This document shows, one piece after another, positions 34,274 through 43,046 of a stretch of DNA of 64,000 bases; position 1 is the first letter of the stretch, and every line of letters starts with the position of its first letter. The position numbers were made by a program, and so were the translations under genes. Source of the stretch: Rubrivirga sp. SAORIC476 (GTDB lineage: Bacteria > Bacteroidota > Rhodothermia > Rhodothermales > Rubricoccaceae); the NCBI RefSeq assembly GCF_002283555.1, contig NZ_MVOI01000003.1, positions 918,798-982,797 on the forward strand, read 5' to 3'. The notes under the pieces were generated by a model. The model was not told the DNA's origin. It worked only from the letters and a program-made list of their open reading frames with translations, and made no database searches.

Positions 34274-37231
34274 CTAGCGGACGACGACGAGCGACTGGGT
34301 ATGCGCCGCGGTCGCGGTCGTCAGGCGGACCAGGTAGACCCCTGCCGGAAGCGGCGACGCGTCGAGTGAGGCCTCGTGGGCACCGGCTGCGAGCAGCCCA
34401 TCGGCCAGCGTGAGCACGTGGCGGCCGACGGCATCGTAGACGCGGACCGACGCGGGCCCGGACTCGGCGAGGTCGTAGCGGAGCGTCGCCGTGCCACGCG
34501 TGGGGTTCGGAAACACGGTGTGGAGCGCCGAGGCGAGCGGGGCCGACGGCCCGGCCTCCGATGGCGTGCTGGCACGCACCTCGGGCAGCCAGTCGGCCGC
34601 GTAGGGCGTCGCGGCGGAGGTGCGGGCAAAGATGGCCTCCAGCGTCAGCGCGTCCACCTCGGCGGGCGTGAGGACCGAGGCCCACGGGACGCGTGCGCTC
34701 GTGTCGGCGCCGGGGCCGGTGTTGCCGCCCTCGGCGTACATCGCCGTCAGGTGGTTCTGCGTGCCCGCCCACTCCAACCACCCGGCCGGGCGGATGTGGG
34801 CGCCAATCTCGGAGTCCACGAACACGGTCTGGCCGTACGGCCCCCACGGGCGGCCGAGCGTGCCGCCGTCGACGCCCGCGTCGGCCGTGAGCGTGGCGTT
34901 GCGGAAGACGTAGCCGTAGGCAAAACCCAGCTCCGTGTTGGCCGCCGTGATGGGCGCGCCGTCGCGCTTGCTCCGGATCTCGCAGTCGTCGAAGACGGCG
35001 ATGGAGCGGCCGAAAATGAAGTCGACCGTGCCTTCGATGGTACAGTTCTGGTGGTAGATGCGGCCGTAGCTGTGCGTGTAGTACGTGTCCTGGAAGCCCA
35101 GCATCTGGACGTCGTAGAACGCCATCCGGTCGCCGCGCACGCGGAGGGCCACGGCCTGCGAGCCGTTGTAGGTGTTCTGGAACGTGATGTCCTCCGCGAC
35201 GAAGTCGTCCGCGTCGATGGCGGCGGTGTAGGAGGTGTAGGTGCCCAGCGTGACGCCGTCGACCACCTTGCCCGAGTAGTCGTCCCAGGTGATGACGGTG
35301 CTCTCGGCGCCGTCGCCGACCAGGTGGACGTTGATCTTGCCCGCCTCCAAGATCACCTTCTCGGCGTAAGTCCCCGCCTTGACGCGGACCGTGACCGGCC
35401 CGGTGTAGAGCGAGGGCACGGCGTCGAAGGCAGCCTGGACCGTCGTGTAGTCCCCACTCCCGTCCTGGGCAACGACGATCTCGATGGGCGGCGCGGGCGC
35501 CTCGGTCGTAAACGTGACCTCGGCACCGTAGGCCGTGCCCTGGTCGTTGGTGGCGTAGGCGCGGGCGGTGTAGGCCGTCTCCTGCGTCAGCCCTGCGATC
35601 TCGGCCGAAAACGAGCCCAGCCCCTCGCCTGCCTCGGCACACAGGTCGGCCGTCGTGGGCGTGCCGGTGGCCGAGACACAGACGCCGCGCGCGGTCACCG
35701 GCAGGCCGCCGTCGAACGTGACCGCGCCCCCGAGCACCGCCGTCGTGACCAGCACGTTCGACGCCTCGGCCGACGTGACGGTCGGGACGGAGAGCGCGCC
35801 GAGCGTCGTGAACGTCTGTTCGTCTCCGTAGGCCGTGCCCGCGCTGTTGGTGGCGTAGGTGCGGACGTAGTAGGTCACGTCCGGCGCCAGCCCGCCGAGC
35901 GTGCTCACGAACGCGCCGACGCCGTCGCCGTCGACCGTCGCGCCGTCGGCCACCGTCGGGTTTGGCGCGGTGCCATAGGCGACGCCGCGCGCCGTCACGG
36001 CTCCCCCCCCGTCCGAGGCGACGGTGCCGCCGCTCACTGCCGAGGTCGTCGAGATCGACGTGACCGCGTCGGTGCTGACCGTCGCGAGGGTGACGATGGG
36101 GGTGCCGGTCGTCTCACCCGTCACGACGACCCCCGCGATGTTGAAGTACTTGCCGCTGTCGCGCCCGCCGATGAGCCAGGGGTAAACCCGGACCGTGAGC
36201 GAGTCGCCGTCGGCGACGGCCTCGGAGAGCGGGTATGCCACGTCCGCCAGCGCGGAACTGGGCAGCATGGCCGCTTCGTCCAGGACGGTCTCGGTGGCGA
36301 AGCCGTCCGCCGAAACGCGGACGCTGGCGCGGAGGTCATTCGAGCCGCCGCTGTTGCCCAGGCGGAGCGCGAGACCGGTGGCCGTGAGCGTCGTCCCCTC
36401 CTGCGGCTTGACCACGAACTGAGCGTAGCGGGCGAGGTTGACCTCGGTCTCGTCGGGCCAGTAGCCGAGCCCATTGCCCGGCCCACCCGGCGCGTACACG
36501 CGCTGGCTCCCCTCCGACCCGGCGTAGTCGCGGATGACGTACTCGCTGGTGACGGTCTCGTCCAGAGCGACGATGGCGCCCGCCGTGGTGGCCGTCGTCG
36601 TCGTCGCGCCGTCGAGGAGCCACGTCGCCGTCGCGGGTGTCGCCGCACTGGCGGCCGTGCCCGAGACCGACACGTCGCGCAGGAAGAGGTACTTGCCCGA
36701 CGACGTGGAGCCGCCCGGCAGGTAGGGGTACACGCGGACGTAGAGCGAGTCGCCGTCCGGCACCGTCACGTCCACGGGATAGTCGAACGGCCCGATCACG
36801 TCGCGCGAGGCCGCGACGTCCTCCAGGACCGTCGCCGTCGCGAAGGACGGGTCGGTGTCGTAGGCCAGCGTCGCGCGCAGGTTGCCCGTCCCGCCGCCGT
36901 TGACGGTGAGCGCGATGGCCGTGACGGTCAGCGCCGCGCCCCCGGTGCCCGCCGCCGCGAACTGGACGTAGCGGTCCGGATCGGGCGCGTCCTCGTCGGG
37001 CCAGTTGTCGCCCGTGTACCAGCGCGCCAGTCCAGCGGTGCCGTCGCCGAGCGAGCCGGTGAAGTCGCGGAAGGTCAGGTTGGACTGCTGGGTGCCCGAG
37101 CCGGCCGCCGCCCCGGAGGTCGCGGTCACGGCGAGGTCAGAGGTCAGCGACCAGCTCACCGAGGCGGGCGACTGGGCGGCACTAGCGGAGACCACCAAAG
37201 CGGCCACCAAGATCGCAGAGAGAAGCTTCAC
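34274..37231 (-). CDS. CE8 pectin methylesterase with two unnamed N-terminal domains and T9SS tail
   Basis: A 985-residue secreted enzyme that removes methyl esters from homogalacturonan. Order: signal peptide 1-19; two copies of the unnamed domain found in the adjacent triple-repeat protein (about 24-192 and 201-373); two FN3-like modules ending YATNSAGTAYGDEQ and YATNDQGTAYGAEV (377-575); CE8 beta-helix (about 585-885) with GFQDTYY, VDFIFG and LGRPWG carrying the catalytic Asp pair and Arg; T9SS domain (about 905-985, FPNPTRG). The start is a GTG inside an ACCGGT-type operator, which is unusual; no better ATG-linked signal peptide is visible. Confidence 0.9.
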   Translation of the reverse strand: MKLLSAILVAALVVSASAAQSPASVSWSLTSDLAVTATSGAAAGSGTQQSNLTFRDFTGSLGDGTAGLARWYTGDNWPDEDAPDPDRYVQFAAAGTGGAALTVTAIALTVNGGGTGNLRATLAYDTDPSFATATVLEDVAASRDVIGPFDYPVDVTVPDGDSLYVRVYPYLPGGSTSSGKYLFLRDVSVSGTAASAATPATATWLLDGATTTTATTAGAIVALDETVTSEYVIRDYAGSEGSQRVYAPGGPGNGLGYWPDETEVNLARYAQFVVKPQEGTTLTATGLALRLGNSGGSNDLRASVRVSADGFATETVLDEAAMLPSSALADVAYPLSEAVADGDSLTVRVYPWLIGGRDSGKYFNIAGVVVTGETTGTPIVTLATVSTDAVTSISTTSAVSGGTVASDGGGAVTARGVAYGTAPNPTVADGATVDGDGVGAFVSTLGGLAPDVTYYVRTYATNSAGTAYGDEQTFTTLGALSVPTVTSAEASNVLVTTAVLGGAVTFDGGLPVTARGVCVSATGTPTTADLCAEAGEGLGSFSAEIAGLTQETAYTARAYATNDQGTAYGAEVTFTTEAPAPPIEIVVAQDGSGDYTTVQAAFDAVPSLYTGPVTVRVKAGTYAEKVILEAGKINVHLVGDGAESTVITWDDYSGKVVDGVTLGTYTSYTAAIDADDFVAEDITFQNTYNGSQAVALRVRGDRMAFYDVQMLGFQDTYYTHSYGRIYHQNCTIEGTVDFIFGRSIAVFDDCEIRSKRDGAPITAANTELGFAYGYVFRNATLTADAGVDGGTLGRPWGPYGQTVFVDSEIGAHIRPAGWLEWAGTQNHLTAMYAEGGNTGPGADTSARVPWASVLTPAEVDALTLEAIFARTSAATPYAADWLPEVRASTPSEAGPSAPLASALHTVFPNPTRGTATLRYDLAESGPASVRVYDAVGRHVLTLADGLLAAGAHEASLDASPLPAGVYLVRLTTATAAHTQSLVVVR

Positions 37232-37239
37232 CGGTAAAG
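37226..37239 (-). promoter_or_regulatory. ACCGGT-type operator overlapping the CE8 start codon
   Basis: On the minus strand CTTTACCGGTGAAG matches the pattern C-TTnACCGGTnAA-G of the operators before uxaB and uxaA. The GTG start codon of the CE8 gene is inside it, so binding could block both elongation and ribosome access at the DNA and RNA level respectively. A separate promoter here is not obvious. Confidence 0.5.
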
Positions 37240-37281
37240 AAGTCTGGAGAACGGAAAGATGAGAGCGCCCGAGCAGAAGGA

Positions 37282-38310
37282 CTAGCGCTGGACGCGGCCC
37301 GAGCCGTCGCCCGCGGCGAGGGCGTCCACCTCAGCGCGCGTGACCAGGTTGAAGTCGCCCGGGATGGTCTGCTTGAGGCACGACGCCGCCACGGCGAACT
37401 CGAGCGCGTCGCGCGTGTCGTCCTTCTGGAGCAAGCCCGCGATCAGGCCCGAGGCGAACGAGTCGCCCCCGCCGACACGGTCGACGATCTGGATGTCGTA
37501 GCGGGTCGAGCGGACCGGCGTGGCGCAGTCCTTATCGTCGTGGAGGATGGCGCTCCAGCCGTTGTGGCTGGCCGAGAACGACTCCCGAAGCGTGATCGCG
37601 ACCGCCTCGAAGTCGAACTCGCGCTTCAGCTTCTTGGCTAGCTCGACGTAGCCCGCCTCGTCCAGCTCGGCGCCGTGCACGTCGGTCGCGCCCGCGGTCA
37701 TCCCGAGGCACTTGTCGGCGTCCTCCTCGTTCGCGATGCACACGTCGACGTGCTCCATGAGCGGCCGCATGGTGGCCTGCGCCTCGTCCGTCGTCCACAG
37801 CTTCTTGCGGAAGTTGAGGTCGCACGAGACGGTCGCGCCCGCGGCCTTCGCGGCCCGGGCCGCCTCGGTGACCGTCCGGCGGGCCGTCGCGCCGAGCGCG
37901 GGCGTGATGCCGGTGAAGTGGAACCAGCGGGCCCCCTCCATCGCGGCCTCGAGGTCGACTTCGTCGGGCGTCAGCGTCGTCACGGCGGCGTCGGCGCGGT
38001 CGTAGATGACCTTGCTCGGCCGCTGGCTGGCGCCCGTCTCCAGGAAGTAGATGCCCACGCGGTCGCCGCCGCGCACGATGAACCGGTCCGAGACGCCGTA
38101 GCGCCGCAGGTGGTTGACGGCCGACTGGCCGATCTCGTGGGTCGGCAGCTTGGAGACGAAGTAGCTCTCCAGCCCGTAGCCCGCCAGCGCGACGGCCACG
38201 TTGGCCTCGCCGCCGCCGTAGGTCACGTCGAAGGACTGGGACTGGACGAAGCGCGTGAAGCCCGGCGTCGAGAGCCGGAGCATGATCTCGCCGAGGGTGA
38301 CGACTTTCAT
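37282..38310 (-). CDS. kdgK: 2-dehydro-3-deoxygluconate kinase
   Basis: This phosphorylates KDG to KDPG with ATP, joining the saturated and unsaturated uronate branches. The 342-residue PfkB-family protein has the N-terminal GEIMLRLSTPG, the substrate-region YGGGEANVAVALAGYG, and the C-terminal PfkB signature DRVGGGDSFASG with the catalytic Asp (near 288). Length and the absence of a signal peptide fit a cytoplasmic KdgK. It lies 21 bases downstream of kdgA in the uxaB-kdgA-kdgK unit. Other PfkB sugar kinases are excluded mainly by context. Confidence 0.93.
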   Translation of the reverse strand: MKVVTLGEIMLRLSTPGFTRFVQSQSFDVTYGGGEANVAVALAGYGLESYFVSKLPTHEIGQSAVNHLRRYGVSDRFIVRGGDRVGIYFLETGASQRPSKVIYDRADAAVTTLTPDEVDLEAAMEGARWFHFTGITPALGATARRTVTEAARAAKAAGATVSCDLNFRKKLWTTDEAQATMRPLMEHVDVCIANEEDADKCLGMTAGATDVHGAELDEAGYVELAKKLKREFDFEAVAITLRESFSASHNGWSAILHDDKDCATPVRSTRYDIQIVDRVGGGDSFASGLIAGLLQKDDTRDALEFAVAASCLKQTIPGDFNLVTRAEVDALAAGDGSGRVQR

Positions 38311-38331
38311 TCGAGGTACGGAGTCGATGGG

Positions 38332-38982
38332 TTAGAGCGACGCGCGGCCGTCCTCCACCGACTGGCGGAGGGTGCGCGCGTGCGCGGTGAGGGTGGCCCA
38401 GTCGCCGTCGGCGATGGCCTGCTTGTCGAGCAACGCCGAGCCCACGCCGACGGCGACGGCACCGGCGCGGACCCAGTCGCCCGCGTTCGTCAGCGAGACG
38501 CCGCCGGTCGGCATCAGCTTCAGATGCGGCATCGGGGCGAGGACGCCCTTGAAGAAGGCCATCCCGAGCACGTCGGCCGGGAACACCTTGACGGTGTCGG
38601 CGCCCGCCTCGGTGGCAGCGAGGATCTCGGTCGGCGTGAAGCAACCCGTCATGGCCGGGACGCCGAGGCGGTGGGACTCGTCGATGATCTCGGTCTTGAA
38701 CACCGGGCTGACGACATAGCGCGCGCCGGCGTCGACAGCCCGGCGCGTCGTCTCGGCGTCGAGCACGGAGCCCACGCCCACGGTCACGGCGTCACCCAGT
38801 TCGCGGCTCACCGCGCCGATCACCGCGAGCGCGTCGGGCGTGGTCATGGTGACCTCGATGGCCGTCACACCGCCCTCGGCGAGGGCCTCGGCCAGCCGCA
38901 CCAGGCGGCTCGAATCGGCCATGCGGACGACGGCGACGGCGCCGCTGTCGAGCACGGCATCGAGGATCTGGTGACGGGTCAT
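38332..38982 (-). CDS. kdgA: KDPG/KHG aldolase
   Basis: This cleaves 2-keto-3-deoxy-6-phosphogluconate to pyruvate and glyceraldehyde 3-phosphate. The 216-residue Eda-type TIM barrel shows IEVTMTTPDAL with the catalytic Glu (near 43), GVGSVLDAE, and the Schiff-base lysine in DTVKVFPAD (near 133), then MPTGGVSL for phosphate binding. It lacks a leader. It is between uxaB and kdgK and completes the pathway from galacturonate to central metabolism. The name eda is the usual alternative symbol. Confidence 0.94.
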   Translation of the reverse strand: MTRHQILDAVLDSGAVAVVRMADSSRLVRLAEALAEGGVTAIEVTMTTPDALAVIGAVSRELGDAVTVGVGSVLDAETTRRAVDAGARYVVSPVFKTEIIDESHRLGVPAMTGCFTPTEILAATEAGADTVKVFPADVLGMAFFKGVLAPMPHLKLMPTGGVSLTNAGDWVRAGAVAVGVGSALLDKQAIADGDWATLTAHARTLRQSVEDGRASL

Positions 38983-39034
38983 GGACGGGCGCCCTCACGG
39001 GCGGAAACAGAGAGTGACAAGAGAGCGATCCGGC

Positions 39035-40468
39035 TCATGCGTCGAAGCAGCTCGCCACGACCGCACGGCACCCGTCGCGCTCGATGGCGACCAGCGCATC
39101 CGCGACCGGCTCCGCGACGACCTCCAGGTCCCACATGCGAAGCGCGGCAGCGGCGAACGCGCGCAGCGCCGCCTCGTCGGTCGGGTCGACGCCCTCCCAC
39201 CGCGCGCGCCAGTCGTCGGCCGCAGCGTCGGCCGCGAGTCCGTGGATCTCGCCCGGACGGGTCGCAGACAGAAATGCGGCCACGCCCACGCAGAGCAGCG
39301 GAGGGGCCTCCTCCATCTTCTCCCAGTAGCGCCGAACCGACGGGGCCACGCGGACACCCAGCTTGGCGGTCTGCTGGAAGGTGATGTCGCGCAGGGCGTG
39401 GTCCACGAACGGGTTGGCGAACCGCTCGATCACGTCGTCGGCGAACGCCGCAGCCATCGCCAGGTCGATGTCGAGGCTGGGCACGACCTCGTCCCGGATC
39501 AGACGCCGGATGAAAGGCCCCACCACCTCGTCGTCCATCGCCGCGCCGACCGTCGACAACCCGCAGAGGAGCGCCGTCGGGACGGTGGCTGTGTGCCCTC
39601 CGTTCAGGATGCGGACTTTCCGCTCGCGGTACGGCGTCAGGTCGTCCGTGACGACGATTCCATCGAGGCCGGTCAGCGGGAGGCGCGTGGCGAGGTCGGC
39701 GCCGCCCTCGATGGCCCAGAGGCGGTACGGCTCGGCGACGGTAAGTAAGTCGTCGGTGTAGCCCACCCGGTCGTACAGCGCGGGCAGATCGTCGGGGGTG
39801 CCCGGCACGATCCGGTCGACGAGCGTGTTGCAGAACGTGACCGAGCGGTCGAGCCACTCGGCAAAGCGGCGGTCCAGATGCCAGCGCTCGGCGTGCGCGA
39901 GGACGATCTCCCGGAGGCGGTCTCCGTTGCCGTCGATCAGCTCGCACGGAAGGATGACCACGTCTCCCCCACGGTAGCCGACCGACTCGGCCCGGGTGGA
40001 CAGCACGGCGGCCAGTTTGCCGGGGAACGACCGTGGCGGATCGAGATCGGGTCGATCCTCGGGGTCGTCGGCGATGCCCACCTCGGTCGTGTTGGAGACG
40101 ATCAGGGCGAGGTCGGGGCTGCGCGCCAGGTCGAGGACCGCGGGCCAGTCGTCGGACGCGGCGACCGCACGGGAGACCGACCCGATCACGCGGGTCTCGT
40201 CGACCCGCTCCCCCTCGCGGAGGCCTCGGATGCAGAGCGTGTAGAGGCCATCCTGGTCCCCGAGCACCTGAGTCCGGCCGCTGCCGGTCGAGCCGACCAT
40301 CACCACCCGCCCGGCGTCGAATCCGGCGCGGTTGGCGTCGTCGATGAACGCGTCCGGGAGGCCGCGAAGCAGCGCTCCCGTGCCGAATTGGAGGACTCGC
40401 TCCGGGAGCGCTTCCAACGGAGGTGAAACGGAACGCCCCAGGCGGGGCAGATGGACGTCAGTGGGCAT
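39035..40468 (-). CDS. uxaB: Tagaturonate reductase
   Basis: This reduces D-tagaturonate to D-altronate with NADH. The 477-residue protein belongs to the polyol-specific long-chain dehydrogenase (mannitol dehydrogenase) family: an N-terminal Rossmann segment RVLQFGTGALLRGLPDAFID, a middle ILPCELIDGNGDRLREIV, and the catalytic-lysine segment with KVRILNGGHTATVPTALL, where KxxxxNxxH is characteristic. UxaB is preferred over UxuB because UxaC, UxaA and pectinases surround it and no mannonate dehydratase is present. It has its own promoter with an ACCGGT-type operator and is followed by kdgA and kdgK. Confidence 0.93.
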   Translation of the reverse strand: MPTDVHLPRLGRSVSPPLEALPERVLQFGTGALLRGLPDAFIDDANRAGFDAGRVVMVGSTGSGRTQVLGDQDGLYTLCIRGLREGERVDETRVIGSVSRAVAASDDWPAVLDLARSPDLALIVSNTTEVGIADDPEDRPDLDPPRSFPGKLAAVLSTRAESVGYRGGDVVILPCELIDGNGDRLREIVLAHAERWHLDRRFAEWLDRSVTFCNTLVDRIVPGTPDDLPALYDRVGYTDDLLTVAEPYRLWAIEGGADLATRLPLTGLDGIVVTDDLTPYRERKVRILNGGHTATVPTALLCGLSTVGAAMDDEVVGPFIRRLIRDEVVPSLDIDLAMAAAFADDVIERFANPFVDHALRDITFQQTAKLGVRVAPSVRRYWEKMEEAPPLLCVGVAAFLSATRPGEIHGLAADAAADDWRARWEGVDPTDEAALRAFAAAALRMWDLEVVAEPVADALVAIERDGCRAVVASCFDA

Positions 40469-40472
40469 GCGA

Positions 40473-40518
40473 CTTTACCGGTTAAGTCAATGATAGTACC
40501 CGCTGCGCGTCGGCGCAA
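40473..40518 (-). promoter_or_regulatory. uxaB promoter with ACCGGT-type operator
   Basis: On the minus strand TTGCGC (40518-40513) and TATCAT (40495-40490) are separated by 17 bases. CTTAACCGGTAAAG (40486-40473) starts 3 bases after the -10 and ends 4 bases before the uxaB ATG. The same 14-base sequence occurs before uxaA. A bound repressor would sit on the transcription start. Confidence 0.7.
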
Positions 40519-40598
40519 GGGGCCCGGCTTCCATCTCGACCGCCCTCCAGACCGGGCACACCTCTCCTGCCGGAGGTCCGAACGGGGACGCTGCAGGC

Positions 40599-41618
40599 CT
40601 ACAGCGTAGGCACGGTATGGTCCGTCACGAAGTCGACATCCAGAACGACATGGGCCTCCTCGCCGCGCTTCGGCCGCCCCTCGCCCTCGATCTCGCGGAG
40701 CAGCAGTTCGACCGCCCGCAGCCCCATCTCGCGCGTCGGCTGCCGGAGATAGGCGTCCGAGAGCGGGGCGAACACGCTGATCGCGTCGTCGCCGAACGAG
40801 ACGAGGTAGACGTCGTCGGCCAGGCCCACCTCGGCGAGCGCGCCGTGGACCCCGATGCCGACCGGCTGCGAGACCGCGAAGACGGCCTTCGGCTCGGCAC
40901 CTGCCGCGAGCAAGTCCCGCATGGCGCGGTACCCGAACCACTCGTCGAACCCGCCCGACACGATCCGGTCCTCGCGGACGGGCAGGCCGTGGGCGCGCAG
41001 GGCGTCCTCGTAGCCCGCCCGGCGCTCCCGGCCGATGCCCACCTCCCCGGTGCCGGCGATGTGGTAGATGTCGTCGTAGCCCAGCCCGATCGTGTGCTCG
41101 ACGGCGCGACGGGCCGCCGCGCGGTCGTCCACGGTGACGCTGCCGAAGCCGAGGCCGTCGATCTGGCGGTCGAAGAACACCAGCGGGACCCCCTGCTGGC
41201 GGACGCGCTCGTAGATGCCGAGGTCGGGCGCCTCGCGCGACACCGACACCAGCAGGCCGTCCACGCGCATCGACAGGAGCCGCTCGATGTGGGTGCGCTC
41301 CAGCGCCGCCGACTCGCTCGAGACCGCCAGCAGGATGCCGTAGCCGCGCCGGGTCGCCTCCTCCTGGACCGCCTCGATCACGGACGAGAAGAACGTGTGG
41401 GCGATCTTCGGCACCACCACCCCGAGCGTGTGCGACCGGTTCGAGGAGAGCGAGCGCGCCACCAGGTTGGGCGTGTAGCCCATCTCGGCAGCTGTCTTCT
41501 TGACCAGCGCCCGCGTGTCCTCCGAGATGTCGCTGTGGTCGCGGAGGGCCTTCGAAACGCTCACCTTCGTCAGCCCGAGGCGGTCGGCGATGTCGACGAG
41601 GCGGACTTTTTTGACCAT
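40599..41618 (-). CDS. LacI-family transcriptional regulator of the pectin/uronate locus
   Basis: A 339-residue LacI/GalR-type regulator. The N-terminal helix-turn-helix is VRLVDIADRLGLTKVSVSKAL (residues about 5-26), followed by the hinge helix NLVARSLSSNRSHT and a periplasmic-binding-protein-like sensor domain (GVVVPKIAHTFFSSVIEAV, DGLLVSVSREAPD, VTVDDRAAARRAVEHTI). Its position between uxaB and the TRAP genes, and the central-CG palindromes in the locus, make the TTnACCGGTnAA sites its probable operators; this is inference. The effector is probably a KDG-type intermediate or galacturonate. No matching operator is seen just before its own gene, 132 bases downstream of dctM. Confidence 0.9.
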   Translation of the reverse strand: MVKKVRLVDIADRLGLTKVSVSKALRDHSDISEDTRALVKKTAAEMGYTPNLVARSLSSNRSHTLGVVVPKIAHTFFSSVIEAVQEEATRRGYGILLAVSSESAALERTHIERLLSMRVDGLLVSVSREAPDLGIYERVRQQGVPLVFFDRQIDGLGFGSVTVDDRAAARRAVEHTIGLGYDDIYHIAGTGEVGIGRERRAGYEDALRAHGLPVREDRIVSGGFDEWFGYRAMRDLLAAGAEPKAVFAVSQPVGIGVHGALAEVGLADDVYLVSFGDDAISVFAPLSDAYLRQPTREMGLRAVELLLREIEGEGRPKRGEEAHVVLDVDFVTDHTVPTL

Positions 41619-41750
41619 GTCTGGAGGCGTGAGCAGTGCGTCGGAGGCGAGTCGCCGCCCCCTCCCCTCAGGGGACGGAGAGACAATCGATCGAGCCGAC
41701 CGTCACGTGGTTCGGACGTGTCAGCGATCGCCTAAGGTCCGACACGACGC

Positions 41751-43046
41751 TCAATACCCCAACAACCGCGGCAGCCACAGGCTCAGGGCCGGCACGAAGG
41801 TCACCACCAGGAGCGCCACCACCATCGCCAGGAAGAGCGGCACCAGCGGGCGCAAGACCTTCGTGATGGTCGTGTTCGCCACCCCCACGCCGACGAACAG
41901 CACCGCCCCGACGGGCGGCGTGCACAGCCCGATGCACAGGTTCAGCACCATGATGATGCCGAAGTGGATCGGGTCGATGCCCAGGCCGACCGCGATCGGC
42001 AGGAAGATGGGCGTGAAGATGAGCACCGCCGGCGTCATGTCCATGAACGTGCCGACCACCAGCAGCACCAGGTTGATCATCAGCATGATCGCGATCGGGC
42101 TGTCGGTCAGCGCCAGCAGCGAGGCCGTCACGTTCTGCGGGATGTTGGCGTAGGCCATGATCCACGACATGGCCAGGCTCGTCGCGATCAGCAGCATCAC
42201 CACGGCCGTCGTCGTGGCCGAGTCGAGCAGGATGCGGGGCAGGTCGGAGACGGAGATCTCGCGGTAGACGAACGCGAGCACGAACGCGTAGAGCACCGCG
42301 ACCGCCGCCGCCTCGGTGGCCGTGAACACGCCCCCCACGATGCCGCCCATCACCACGACCAGCAGAAACAGGCTCGGGATGGCCGAGACGAACCGGTGGG
42401 CCACCTCCCCGAACGAGGACCGCGCCTCGCGCGGGTAGCCGCGCCGGAGCGCGATCACGCTCGCGACCGCCATCAGCAACCCGCCGACGACCAGCCCGGG
42501 GACGTAGCCCGCCAGGAACAGCGACGCGATCGACACGCCGCCCGAGGCGAGCGAGTAGATGATCAGCACGTTCGAGGGCGGGATGATCAGCCCCGTCGTC
42601 GACGCCGTGATGTTGACCGCGGCGCCGAACTCGCGGTCGTAGCCCTCGCGCTCCATGACCGGCGCCATCACGCCGCCGATGGCGCTGGCGGCCGCCACGG
42701 CCGAGCCCGAGATGGCCCCGAACAGCATCGACGCCAGGATGTTGACGTGGGCCAGTCCGCCCGGCAGCGTCCCCAGGATGGACTTCGCCAGGTCGATCAG
42801 CCGTCGCGCGATGCCGCCGCGGTTCATCAGCTGACCGGCCAGGATGAAGAACGGGATCGCGAGCAGCGTGAAGCTGTCGAGCCCCGTCGCCATGCGCTGG
42901 GCGACCGTCGTGACGGCCGGGGCGGGCAGGATGCTGAGCATCATCGCCAGCACCGTCGAGATGCCGATGCTGTAGGCGACGGGCACCCCCAGGGCGAGGA
43001 GCGAGAGAAACGAGCCGGCGAGGACGGCGATGTCGAGCCACTCCAT
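41751..43046 (-). CDS. dctM: TRAP transporter large permease
   Basis: The DctM subunit, an inner-membrane protein with about 12 hydrophobic segments that couples solute uptake to a sodium gradient. The 431-residue sequence has hallmark blocks GVPVAYSIGIS, IPFFILAGQLMNRGGIARRLIDLA, GAISGSAVAAASAIGGVMAP, TTGLIIPPSNVLIIYS and CIGLCTPPVGAVLFVG. The ATG overlaps the dctQ stop as TGATG. With the binding protein and small subunit it forms a complete tripartite importer, probably for galacturonate or unsaturated oligogalacturonate released in the periplasm; the substrate is inferred from context only. Confidence 0.95.
   Translation of the reverse strand: MEWLDIAVLAGSFLSLLALGVPVAYSIGISTVLAMMLSILPAPAVTTVAQRMATGLDSFTLLAIPFFILAGQLMNRGGIARRLIDLAKSILGTLPGGLAHVNILASMLFGAISGSAVAAASAIGGVMAPVMEREGYDREFGAAVNITASTTGLIIPPSNVLIIYSLASGGVSIASLFLAGYVPGLVVGGLLMAVASVIALRRGYPREARSSFGEVAHRFVSAIPSLFLLVVVMGGIVGGVFTATEAAAVAVLYAFVLAFVYREISVSDLPRILLDSATTTAVVMLLIATSLAMSWIMAYANIPQNVTASLLALTDSPIAIMLMINLVLLVVGTFMDMTPAVLIFTPIFLPIAVGLGIDPIHFGIIMVLNLCIGLCTPPVGAVLFVGVGVANTTITKVLRPLVPLFLAMVVALLVVTFVPALSLWLPRLLGY

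Noticed and set aside
40405-40416. GGGAGCGCTTCC in uxaB
   Set aside because: It is within codons for conserved residues near the N-terminus and lacks the full AAGCGCTT core.
40560-40598. Possible hairpins after the LacI gene (CCTAC/GTAGG and ACCTC/GAGGT)
   Set aside because: Each stem is only 5 bases, and one overlaps the stop codon; they are too weak to call.
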